Program-made: the position numbers and the translations under genes | Notes under the pieces: generated by a model | What the model was told of the DNA's origin: nothing | The model's input: the letters and a program-made list of their open reading frames with translations, nothing else | Database searches by the model: none | Source of the DNA: Nitrospiraceae bacterium | Lineage (GTDB): Bacteria; Nitrospirota; Nitrospiria; Nitrospirales; Nitrospiraceae | Reading direction: 5' to 3' | Assembly: GCA_005800255.1 (NCBI GenBank) | Contig: SYGW01000081.1 | Coordinates: forward strand, 1-13,701 | DNA length: 13,701 nucleotides | Shown here: piece by piece, positions 1-5,531 of the stretch | How the letters are laid out: the number at the start of each line of letters is the position of its first letter | How positions within the stretch are numbered: position 1 is the stretch's first letter

Positions 1-128
1 TGAAGATCACGCAGGACGTCCGGGACTATGCCGCGCAACTGCAAGTGGATGAACACAAAGCGATTCAAATCGGCATGAAAGAGAAAGCGGAAGAATTCAA
101 AAAGACCGGCTCCGAGATTTATCGATAA
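1..128 (+). CDS. thiC: ThiC, phosphomethylpyrimidine synthase, C-terminal end (partial)
   Basis: Only the last 41 or so codons are inside the window, in the frame starting at base 3 and ending at the TAA at 126-128. The peptide begins [12 protein letters not shown] and ends KTGSEIYR. This matches the ThiC C-terminus just after its CxxCxxxxC iron-sulfur motif, where the usual context is ...CSMKI(T/S)Q(D/E)VR. ThiC is a cytosolic radical-SAM [4Fe-4S] enzyme that converts aminoimidazole ribotide to the pyrimidine half of thiamine (HMP-P). The next gene is a thiazole synthase, so both halves of thiamine are served by adjacent genes. Any TPP riboswitch would lie upstream of the window. The motif cysteines themselves are outside the window, so the call rests on the tail and the neighbour. 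Confidence 0.85.
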   Translation, partial: KITQDVRDYAAQLQVDEHKAIQIGMKEKAEEFKKTGSEIYR

Positions 129-249
129 GACTGCTCAAAATGGCTTTCCGGCAAGGCCGCGGGCGAGACCAAACCGGAGGCGTACCCTCAGGGGTACGTT
201 GAGGATTTGGTAGAGCCGAGAACGAAGCCGAAAGTCATTTTCAGCAGTC
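129..249 (+). repeat. Palindromic intergenic element, copy 1
   Basis: This 121-bp element starts directly after the thiC stop codon. Its left arm (129-148, GACTGCTCAAAATGGCTTTC) pairs with its right arm (230-249): 18 Watson-Crick pairs, one G-T and one C-C mismatch at arm position 8. A central hairpin has stem CGTACCC (181-187) and GGGTACG (192-198) with loop TCAG. The interior is clearly homologous to 1091-1213 and 4429-4554, sharing AAGGCCGC, GGCGTACC, TACGT(T/C)GAGGA and GAGAACGA in the same order. It separates thiC from the thiazole synthase gene and would be transcribed with them. It could act as a processing or attenuation structure, or simply be a mobile repeat. Confidence 0.85.
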
Positions 250-266
250 GACGAAGGGAAGAGACA

Positions 267-1070
267 ATGCCAAAGCCACCGACCCCAGCCCCCCTACGAG
301 AAAAAGATATTACCCGGCAGATCGCGCGGGAATATTACAAAGAATTCGATCAGCTCATCGAAAGCGATGTCATCATCGTAGGAGCCGGACCGTCCGGTTT
401 GATCTGCGCCCATGACCTGGCTGAAATGGGATTCAAAACCGTCATCGTCGAACAGAGCCTCGCCCTGGGCGGCGGCTTCTGGTCCGGCGGCTACTTGATG
501 AACAAGGCCACGATCTGCGAACCCGCCAACGAGATCCTCGAAGAGATCGGCGTGCCCTGCAAGAAGATCACGGAATGCGCCGGCATGTACATGGTCGATC
601 CCCCTCATGCCACCGGAGCCTTGATCGCCGCGGCGTACAAAGGCGGGGCCAAGATCATGAACCTCACCAGAGTGGTCGACTTGATCATCCGGCGAGACGG
701 GATCCTCGAAGGAGTGGTGGTCAACAGCACGACGGCGGAAATGGCCGGCCACGACATCATCCATGTGGACCCGATCGCCCTCGAAAGCAAAATCGTGGTG
801 GATGCCACAGGCCATGATGCCATCGTCGTGGAACTCCTGCATAAGCGGAATCTCCACAAGGCAGTCCCCGGCAACGGCGCCATGTGGGTGGCGCAATCGG
901 AGCAGGAAATCATGGACCGGACCGGCGAGGTCTATCCCAACTGTTTCGTAATCGGGCTGGCCGTGGCGGCAGTCTACGGCACGCCCCGCATGGGTCCAGC
1001 CTTCGGATCGATGTTACTCTCAGGGCGCTACGGAGCGGAACTGATCAAGAAGAAACTGAAGGGCGCATAA
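267..1070 (+). CDS. thi4: Thi4-family thiazole synthase, sulfide-using (His) type
   Basis: This 267-aa FAD/NAD-binding-fold protein has the dinucleotide motif VGAGPSG at residues 38-44, GGGFWSGG near 68-75, VDATGHDA near 178-185 and the C-terminal GTPRMGPAFGSMLLSGRYGA typical of Thi4. The family makes the thiazole half of thiamine from NAD and glycine. Yeast and plant enzymes donate sulfur from their own Cys in an SCMDP-like segment. Here the aligned segment reads IHVDP with His166, as in methanogen enzymes that use free sulfide and Fe(II) and turn over many times. The start at ATG 267 is chosen because AAGGGA (254-259) lies 7 nt upstream. An in-frame start at 207 would run through the repeat element. 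The gene follows thiC. The assignment to the His class is by motif comparison from memory. Confidence 0.92.
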   Translation: MPKPPTPAPLREKDITRQIAREYYKEFDQLIESDVIIVGAGPSGLICAHDLAEMGFKTVIVEQSLALGGGFWSGGYLMNKATICEPANEILEEIGVPCKKITECAGMYMVDPPHATGALIAAAYKGGAKIMNLTRVVDLIIRRDGILEGVVVNSTTAEMAGHDIIHVDPIALESKIVVDATGHDAIVVELLHKRNLHKAVPGNGAMWVAQSEQEIMDRTGEVYPNCFVIGLAVAAVYGTPRMGPAFGSMLLSGRYGAELIKKKLKGA

Positions 1071-1090
1071 AACAATTCCCGCGGCTCCCG

Positions 1091-1213
1091 CAGGCTGATC
1101 AAAAAGGTCATCCGGCTAGGCCGCAGGGAGGGCGAACCTGCAGGCGTACCGTTCAGTACGTCGAGGAGTTCGCCAGACTGAGAACGACGCTGGGGACATT
1201 TTTCATCGGCCTG
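1091..1213 (+). repeat. Palindromic intergenic element, copy 2
   Basis: This 123-bp element begins 20 nt after the thi4 stop and ends 3 nt before the ATG of the TPR gene. The left arm 1091-1110 (CAGGCTGATCAAAAAGGTCA) pairs with the right arm 1194-1213: 16 Watson-Crick pairs, one G-T, a C-C mismatch at arm position 10, and two purine mismatches. A central hairpin has CGTAC (1145-1149) and GTACG (1156-1160). The arm sequence differs from copies 1 and 3, yet pairing is kept. It is the most diverged of the three copies in the middle. Confidence 0.8.
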
Positions 1214-1216
1214 ATT

Positions 1217-1732
1217 ATGGATGTACAAGATTTTCTGATACAAGGCGGAGGCCGCGAAGAAGACAAGCGTGAAGCCTGGCAACTCTTCCAGCAGGCCTAT
1301 GAGCGTCAGATGAAGGGCGAGCTGGAAGCAGCCGTCTCACTCTACAAACAATCACTTGAGACCCATCCGACCGCCGAGGCCCATACCTTTCTCGGCTGGA
1401 CCTATAGCTTCATGGGACGGCTCGATGATGCGATCGAGGAATGTCATAAGGCCATCGCCCAGGACCCGGACTTCGGCAACCCCTACAATGATATCGGGGC
1501 CTATCTGATCGAAAAGGGCGAACTGAACGAAGCAATCGTCTGGTTCGAGAAGGCCCTGCAGGCAAAACGCTATGAGAGCCCGGCCTTCCCCCATCTCAAC
1601 CTGGGCCGCGTCTATGAGCGCAAGGGCCGATGGGCCGAAGCCATCGACTCCTACAAGAAGGCCCTGGCCCTCAATCCCAATTATTCCTTGGCAAAAAAGG
1701 CATTGGGTCGACTGATCAGTTCACTGAACTGA
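1217..1732 (+). CDS. Small TPR-repeat protein
   Basis: This 171-aa protein consists almost entirely of four tetratricopeptide repeats, roughly residues 19-52, 54-87, 88-121 and 126-160. Consensus pieces include AEAHTFLGWTYSFMGRLDDA, GNPYNDIGAYLIEKGELNEA and GRVYERKGRWAEAIDSYKKA. TPR arrays bind other proteins; no enzymatic domain, signal peptide or membrane segment is visible, so a cytosolic scaffold role is likely, partner unknown. The reading frame stays open far upstream across the end of thi4, but the protein-like part begins at ATG 1217. No Shine-Dalgarno sequence is visible before it because the palindromic element ends only 3 nt away, so translation must start through sequence in the element, by coupling, or without a leader. 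It is probably co-transcribed with thi4. Confidence 0.88.
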   Translation: MDVQDFLIQGGGREEDKREAWQLFQQAYERQMKGELEAAVSLYKQSLETHPTAEAHTFLGWTYSFMGRLDDAIEECHKAIAQDPDFGNPYNDIGAYLIEKGELNEAIVWFEKALQAKRYESPAFPHLNLGRVYERKGRWAEAIDSYKKALALNPNYSLAKKALGRLISSLN

Positions 1733-1823
1733 CCGATCTATCTGACCTGTCAGGTCTATCTCGTCTGTCTCGTTCAGTCATGAAGAAGATCCATCAACTC
1801 TGATCCGAAAGCAGACCCCCACA
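1733..1823 (+). other. Intergenic pyrimidine-rich repeats with a palindrome
   Basis: Between the TPR and receiver-like genes lies a degenerate tandem of TCTATCTG / TCTATCTCG / TCTGTCTCG units (about 1736-1772). It includes a perfect 13-bp inverted repeat GACCTGTCAGGTC at 1744-1756. The single-base centre makes it better suited as a DNA-binding site than as an RNA hairpin, though a 4-bp stem with a 5-nt loop is possible. No T-tract follows. No convincing promoter was seen. Confidence 0.4.
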
Positions 1824-2222
1824 ATGACCACGCATGTTCACCAGCCAGACCAGAAGACCATCCTGGTCTGCGTCACCGACATCTTTTTCTACACCAAAGT
1901 CCGCGACGCGCTGATCGCGAAGGGCTACAAGTTCGAGCGGGCTCGCACGCAGCAGGACATCGCGGGAAAGGCCTCCGCCAACAACCCAGCTGCGGTGATT
2001 GTGAACATGAACGACGAGACCCTCAACGCCTTTCAAGCCCTGGAAACGCTCGCAGCCGACAAGCAGCTCAAAACCATTCCCATCCTGGCCTTCGCCAATC
2101 ACGAAGAAGTCGATACCTTTAACCGAGCCAGAGCGCTGGGCGTGGCCAAAATCGTCTCGCGCAATGAGTTCTCCGCCCGCTTGAAAGATCTGGTCGAAGA
2201 AGTCGTAGGGAGTCACACATGA
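1824..2222 (+). CDS. Degenerate receiver-like (CheY-fold) protein
   Basis: This 132-aa single-domain protein has the alternating strand/helix order of response-regulator receiver domains. Strand 1 is TILVCVTDI, strand 3 AAVIVNMND, strand 4 TIPILAFAN and the last helix SARLKDLVEEVVG. The phosphoacceptor Asp expected at the end of strand 3 is Asn61. The usual Ser/Thr after strand 4 is Ala, and there is no Lys-Pro pair after strand 5. It therefore probably cannot be phosphorylated in the normal way and may act as a binding module. No output domain or partner kinase is nearby. The stop overlaps the start of the YgfZ-like gene (ATGA at 2219-2222), so the two are likely translationally coupled. The Shine-Dalgarno before ATG 1824 is poor. 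The fold call comes from the strand pattern, and function is unknown. Confidence 0.72.
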   Translation: MTTHVHQPDQKTILVCVTDIFFYTKVRDALIAKGYKFERARTQQDIAGKASANNPAAVIVNMNDETLNAFQALETLAADKQLKTIPILAFANHEEVDTFNRARALGVAKIVSRNEFSARLKDLVEEVVGSHT

Positions 2223-3310
2223 AACAATCCCGCCTCCACGATCACCACACGAAACTCGGCGCCACCTTTGAAGAGAGCGCAGGCTGGACCATGCCAGCCC
2301 ACTATGGCAACTGGGTCGAGGAATATCAGGCGGTGCGCCAGACCGTGGGCCTCTCAGACCTCTCGCACCGGGGCAAGATCCGCGTCACCGGCGATGACCG
2401 TGTGAAGTGGCTGCAAGGCCTCATCAGCAACGATATCCTCCCGCTCCAGCCAGGCCAGGGCCGCTATTCGAGCTTCCTCACCCACAAGGGCAAGATGCTG
2501 GGCTATTTCCGTGTCTATGTCCTGGCAGACAGTCTATGGATAGAAGATGTCGGCGAGGTCGGCGAGGCCACCATCCAAGCGCTCAAAAAGTTTCTGCTCT
2601 ACGGCATCAAATCCAAGATGGAAAACTGCGCGGAATCCTGGGGGCTCTTGCTCGTTAGCGGGCCCAAGGCCTGCGCAACCATCAGCGCCGCCTTCGGCAT
2701 GGAGATGAGCGACCTCAAGCCAGTGAGCGCCGTAACAGCCCAGATCGTCGGGCAGACAGCGTTCGTCCTGCGCACAGAGGAAACCGGAGAGACGGACATC
2801 GAAATATTGCTGCCAGCCGAGACCCTCAGCACGGCCTGGGAACGACTCATGGAAGCAGGCGCGGCCCACGGCATCAAAGCCGTCGGAGGTCTCGCACGTG
2901 AGGCCCTCCGCATCGAAGCAGGCCTGCCCAAGGCAGGACCGGACCTCAACGAAGAAATCGTTCCACCGGAAGCGAATCTGGAAGGAAAAGCCTTCAGCTT
3001 GAGTAAGGGTTGCTATCCGGGACAGGAAGTGGTGGCGAGGATGGATACCTATGGCAACGTGCGACGGCACTTGGTCGGGCTGGTCATGAAGGGATCGGTC
3101 ATTCCGCCGAGAGGCGCCAAGCTCTTCAGCGGAGACCGTGAACTCGGCTGGGTCAGCAGTGCAACCCCGTCACCTCAACTCAAGGCCCCGATCGCTCTGG
3201 CATTCCCGCTCCGGGACTTTTCAGCCCCCGGCACAGTCCTCACCGTTGACGTCGAGGGCGTTCGCCATGACGCGACAGTGCAGGCTCTCCCCTTCTACCG
3301 TCGCGCCTGA
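2219..3310 (+). CDS. ygfZ: YgfZ/GcvT-like folate-binding protein
   Basis: This 363-aa protein has the three-domain GcvT/YgfZ architecture: an N-terminal aminomethyltransferase-like folate fold (about 1-240) and a C-terminal barrel. It carries the YgfZ signature KGCYPGQE at residues 263-270, with Cys265, followed by VVARMDTYGNVRR. YgfZ and its mitochondrial homologue IBA57 bind tetrahydrofolate and help maintain or repair iron-sulfur clusters of certain enzymes; they do not do glycine cleavage. The N-terminus (LHDHHTKLGATF, then GNWVEEYQAVR) also resembles GcvT, but the KGCYxGQE motif decides the call. The gene overlaps the receiver-like gene by 4 nt. Its closeness to thiC, which needs an iron-sulfur cluster, fits the family role, but that link is inference. 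Confidence 0.9.
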   Translation: MKQSRLHDHHTKLGATFEESAGWTMPAHYGNWVEEYQAVRQTVGLSDLSHRGKIRVTGDDRVKWLQGLISNDILPLQPGQGRYSSFLTHKGKMLGYFRVYVLADSLWIEDVGEVGEATIQALKKFLLYGIKSKMENCAESWGLLLVSGPKACATISAAFGMEMSDLKPVSAVTAQIVGQTAFVLRTEETGETDIEILLPAETLSTAWERLMEAGAAHGIKAVGGLAREALRIEAGLPKAGPDLNEEIVPPEANLEGKAFSLSKGCYPGQEVVARMDTYGNVRRHLVGLVMKGSVIPPRGAKLFSGDRELGWVSSATPSPQLKAPIALAFPLRDFSAPGTVLTVDVEGVRHDATVQALPFYRRA

Positions 3311-3316
3311 TCATTC

Positions 3317-3457
3317 AAGCTGCTGAAAAACCCACCAGCTTCGTCTAAATAACCGTAAAAAGTAAGACGTGAAACGAAAGGATACCAGAGGCTGCCCTCT
3401 GTAACCTTTTACGTTTCACGTCTCACGGATTATTGGACGGGATTTTTGAGCAGCCTT
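3317..3457 (-). repeat. Long nested palindrome between convergent genes (element 4)
   Basis: The outer arms are 3317-3333 (AAGCTGCTGAAAAACCC) and 3439-3457. They pair with one G-G mismatch and two single-base bulges. Read on the - strand the mismatch becomes C-C, as in the three ~120-bp copies, so this element has the same ends in the opposite orientation. A second inverted repeat lies inside, GTAAGACGTGAAACG (from 3363) against 3411-3427. A perfect hairpin sits at the centre: CAGAGG (3386-3391), loop CTGC, CCTCTG (3396-3401). It fills nearly all of the gap between the ygfZ stop and the 3' end of the facing gene, so it may also serve as a two-way terminator. The interior is unlike copies 1-3. 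Confidence 0.75.
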
Positions 3458-3462
3458 CTACT

Positions 3463-3945
3463 CTACTTTTCGGGGTTCCTGACTGAAGACACGGCGCTGG
3501 CGAAAGCCAGAAGACTCGCCCGCTCTTCGTCTTCCAGCGCCAACAAAAGGTGGGCCTCTTCGGCATGCATCAAGCGGAGGCTTAGGAACGGCTCTTCCTT
3601 GCGCTTTTCCTTATTGTCCCACATGGCATCGATCACCTGAACCTTGTCCAGCTGACCAACCGAGACCACATCGTAACGGAAATAGGAATCGCCGATAACC
3701 ATATCGAACACCACGTTCCCGGCTGTCAGCAACACCAGGTTGAACCGTCCCTGATCTTCGTACCCCTCGGGCAAAAACTTATTGATATGGCAGAGCGCAA
3801 CCTTGCGATTTCCCAAGGCGGCGCGGATCTTCTCTTTCAGAGCCGGGTAATCGATCTGCATGGCCTTTTCATCAGGATTCGTGGCCGCCGCTGCGGCGTT
3901 CTGCGCCTTTTCAAAAATCTCATCCGCCGACATCAAACCCGCCAT
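3463..3945 (-). CDS. Hypothetical protein, 160 aa
   Basis: I do not recognise this family. The 160-aa soluble protein starts with a helical, Ala-rich stretch (SADEIFEKAQNAAAAATNPD). A likely mixed alpha/beta core follows, containing KVALCHINKFLPEGYEDQ, FNLVLLTAGNVVFDMVIGD, YFRYDVVSVGQLDKVQVID and FLSLRLMHAEEAHLLLALED. It ends in a short helix. No signal peptide, membrane segment or cysteine cluster is present. The start is placed at the second ATG (3945) because AAAGGA (3954-3959) is 8 nt upstream of it but only 2 nt from the ATG at 3951. It lies 27 nt downstream of the broken membrane-protein gene on the same strand and probably shares its transcript. Clean codon structure and a good ribosome site support it as a real gene. 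Confidence 0.75.
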   Translation of the reverse strand: MAGLMSADEIFEKAQNAAAAATNPDEKAMQIDYPALKEKIRAALGNRKVALCHINKFLPEGYEDQGRFNLVLLTAGNVVFDMVIGDSYFRYDVVSVGQLDKVQVIDAMWDNKEKRKEEPFLSLRLMHAEEAHLLLALEDEERASLLAFASAVSSVRNPEK

Positions 3946-3972
3946 GTGCATATTCCTTTCATCCGAACCCTG

Positions 3973-4220
3973 TTAACTCGCGGTACGCCTAGCCTTTACG
4001 GCCCTGGCTACGCCGACCAATCCCAGGCCAACCCACGCAAACTCCAAGAAAATAAATCCCACCCGCTGATCCGCGATCGCCACAATCCCCAGCAACAGCG
4101 ACCCGACGATGTTCAATGCGAGATAGCCCGCGTCCAATTCACGCCAGACCCGCCCTGAATTAACCCATAAGCCGACAGGACCATCAGAGCGCCCAGCACG
4201 GATATTATCTGCAGCAACAT
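3973..4220 (-). pseudogene. Frameshifted small membrane protein (CBU_0592-like)
   Basis: Two overlapping frames together make one plausible protein. From ATG 4220, which has GAGGG 5 nt upstream (4226-4230), the first frame reads MLLQIISVLGALMVLSAYGLI, a membrane helix, then runs into nonsense and a TGA. The next frame continues as NSGRVWRELDAGYLALNIVG, then two more hydrophobic helices (SLLLGIVAIA and FIFLEFAWVGLGLVGVA) and ends at 3973. The join is near 4155-4164. The 248-bp span is one base short of a whole number of codons, so a net loss of 1 base (or 4) explains it. The joined protein of about 83 aa with three helices resembles small CBU_0592-type membrane proteins of unknown function. 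A sequencing error or programmed frameshift cannot be excluded. Confidence 0.65.
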
Positions 4221-4428
4221 CACAACCCTCGCCAGGCTCCATTCACGCATAGAGATGACCGTGTACCGTAACTGGCCGCCAGCCCATATTTCAAGAGGAT
4301 TTTCCAGAAAGCCGTGGCTGTAAGCTCGGCAGAAACTGGGACGCCGAACGAGACCAGCCGATTCGAGCCAGTAAGCGACCCGGTTGATAATCAGCCCGTC
4401 CGTCCTGCATACTAAGGGCTCTCAAACT
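4221..4428. other. Divergent intergenic region
   Basis: This lies between the - strand membrane-protein pseudogene and the + strand 78-aa gene, before element copy 3. About 165 bases (4221-4383) hold no recognisable gene, tRNA or repeat. A weak - strand promoter is possible, with TTGAAA upstream of TACGGT at an 18-base spacing in the 4257-4290 area. A better + strand promoter candidate is listed separately at 4384-4413. Confidence 0.4.
4384..4413 (+). promoter_or_regulatory. Candidate sigma-70 promoter for the 78-aa gene
   Basis: The -35 TTGATA (4384-4389) and -10 CATACT (4408-4413) are 18 bp apart. Transcription from about 4420 would place the whole palindromic element copy 3 in the 5' leader of the 78-aa gene. 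Match is 5/6 and 4/6 to consensus; sequence-only evidence. Confidence 0.4.
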
Positions 4429-4554
4429 CAGGATGCTCAAAAAGGCCGTCCAGCAAGGCCGCAGGCGAGTCGAAACCGGAGGCGTACCCTTCAGGGGTAC
4501 GTTGAGGATTTCGATGAGCCGAGAACGACGCTGGCGGACTGTTTCAGCATCCTG
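4429..4554 (+). repeat. Palindromic intergenic element, copy 3
   Basis: This 126-bp element has left arm 4429-4448 (CAGGATGCTCAAAAAGGCCG) pairing with right arm 4535-4554. There are 17 Watson-Crick pairs, a C-C mismatch at arm position 10 and two purine-purine mismatches. The central hairpin is CGTACCC (4483-4489) and GGGTACG (4495-4501). The interior is closest to copy 1, with long identical stretches such as CAAGGCCGC, CGGAGGCGTACCC and GGGGTACGTTGAGGATTT. It ends 7 nt before the GGAGGA ribosome site of the 78-aa gene. Confidence 0.85.
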
Positions 4555-4571
4555 CTGAACCGGAGGATGGA

Positions 4572-4808
4572 ATGCACGACCTGACCTGCATGATCAAAGG
4601 CTGCCAAACAAGAGTCTATGCTCCAGCCGGCACGCATAGCATCTGCCGTGAACATTTCCTCGCCTATCTCACCTGGCGCCGCCGCAAAGGCCCGCAAATG
4701 TTCATGAAGTATGCAGGAATGACGATGGAAGAACGGGACCCCCTCGTCGCCGAATGGGCCAGCACCATCCGAGTTGAAGAAGCCCCCACCACCGCACCAA
4801 AGTCCTAA
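4572..4808 (+). CDS. Small Cys/His-cluster protein, 78 aa
   Basis: This 78-aa basic protein has C-x4-C-x13-C-x2-H in its first 28 residues (Cys6, Cys11, Cys25, His28), a spacing that could bind zinc. A basic stretch TWRRRKGPQ follows, then MEERDPLVAEWASTIR and a short Pro/Thr/Ala tail. I do not recognise a named family; a small zinc-binding or nucleic-acid-associated protein is possible but not shown. The ribosome site GGAGGA (4562-4567) is 4-5 nt from ATG 4572, rather close; Met7 is an alternative start but would drop the first Cys. The leader would carry repeat copy 3. Its 3' end faces the SnoaL-like gene across a 121-bp gap. Confidence 0.7.
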   Translation: MHDLTCMIKGCQTRVYAPAGTHSICREHFLAYLTWRRRKGPQMFMKYAGMTMEERDPLVAEWASTIRVEEAPTTAPKS

Positions 4809-4882
4809 CGTTCCACGCCAGCACACAGCCAACGTTTTCTGCGATTTGCCTCTGCTCCAACTCACTGTGCGCGTCCAACGAG

Positions 4883-4908
4883 GGCCTTCTCAGGCCGCGC
4901 GTTGCGCG
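4883..4908. repeat. Adjacent small hairpins between convergent genes
   Basis: GGCCT (4883-4887), loop TCTC and AGGCC (4892-4896) form one perfect hairpin. CGCGC (4896-4900), loop GTT and GCGCG (4904-4908) form a second, sharing a base with the first. They lie in the gap between the 78-aa gene and the SnoaL-like gene, where a transcription end is needed on both strands. No T-tract follows on either strand, so a classical intrinsic terminator is not supported. Confidence 0.4.
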
Positions 4909-4929
4909 AGCAAGGAGACCACCAGCTCC

Positions 4930-5322
4930 CTACCCCATCACCGCCGACCCATGATGATGTATCAGCAACCACTCGTCCCCGATCCGCTCGAAGAGATTCG
5001 TGGCTAACACCTGCGCCTCCTGCGGCTCCTCAGATTGATGGGTGGTGATGTGCTCCACGCAAACCACCCAGGCCATATCGCCCGCCACCTGCACCATCAC
5101 GTCGCTCAGTTCAAACGTCATTGAAAAGGTATTATTGAAAATCAAAACCCAGGAATCGCGGACCGCAGGCCAGTCCGACCGCAACGACCAGCCCGGATGG
5201 ATACAGGTCACATATTCCTGATGCGCCCAGACCTTATCCATCTCGTTGATATCGAGGCTGCTAAATGCGGCGTAGAATGCGTGGTTCGCCTTGTTCACTT
5301 CTTCAATGCGCTGCTCCAGCAT
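4930..5322 (-). CDS. SnoaL-like / NTF2-fold protein
   Basis: This 130-aa protein has the order of a SnoaL-like (DUF4440-type) cone-shaped fold. An N-terminal helix pair (IEEVNKANHAFYAAFSSLD) is followed by MDKVWAHQEYVTCIHPGW, then WPAVRDSWVLIF, and then strands ending in VLATNLFERIGDEWLLIHHHGS. The pattern VWA...CIHPGW...SW.LIF and a final HHHGS is common in bacterial stand-alone members, which range from small-molecule enzymes to binding proteins, so the substrate is unknown. It is cytosolic, with no signal peptide. AAGGAG stands 5-6 nt upstream of ATG 5322. Length is normal for the family. Confidence 0.85.
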   Translation of the reverse strand: MLEQRIEEVNKANHAFYAAFSSLDINEMDKVWAHQEYVTCIHPGWSLRSDWPAVRDSWVLIFNNTFSMTFELSDVMVQVAGDMAWVVCVEHITTHQSEEPQEAQVLATNLFERIGDEWLLIHHHGSAVMG

Positions 5323-5531
5323 GAGAACTCCTTACCTGAGAAAAATGCCGTATCATACTGCAATCACCGAGAGAGGGCGAGAGGACAGGGAACACGGGAA
5401 TGGGCTCAATCTGAGCAGGCGACTCAAAAATCCTGCCGTCGATCCGTGAAACGTGAGTCGTTACACGTGAAAAGTTTCGAAACAAGAACTCCCGTCAGCA
5501 CTACGTTTTACCTTTCACGCCTCATGTTTCA
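5323..5531. repeat. Intergenic region with inverted GTGAAACGTGAG repeat
   Basis: Between the 5' end of the SnoaL-like gene and the 3' end of the EamA gene (both -), an imperfect inverted repeat has left arm GTGAAACGTGAG at 5446-5457 and right arm 5521-5532, which reads GTGAAACATGAG on the other strand (11 of 12). The same core, ACGTGAAACG, occurs inside the palindrome at 3317-3457. The right arm runs into the EamA stop codon. A weak - strand TATGAT (5352-5357) could be a -10 for the SnoaL-like gene, but no matching -35 was seen. Confidence 0.5.

Noticed and set aside
207..266. Upstream in-frame extension of the Thi4 protein
   Set aside because: It reads through the right part of repeat copy 1, is unlike any Thi4 N-terminus, and the ATG at 267 has a well-spaced ribosome site.
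884..1216. Long upstream extension of the TPR reading frame into thi4 and repeat copy 2
   Set aside because: The extension is the shadow of thi4 in another frame followed by repeat sequence; TPR-like sequence begins only after ATG 1217.
4340..4390. tRNA-like GCTCGAATC segment on the - strand
   Set aside because: The flanking bases do not form a T-arm stem and no acceptor or anticodon arm can be built.
129..4554. CRISPR array or insertion sequence as source of the repeats
   Set aside because: The copies are ~120 bp, kilobases apart and palindromic, with no spacers between them and no transposase or cas gene in the window.
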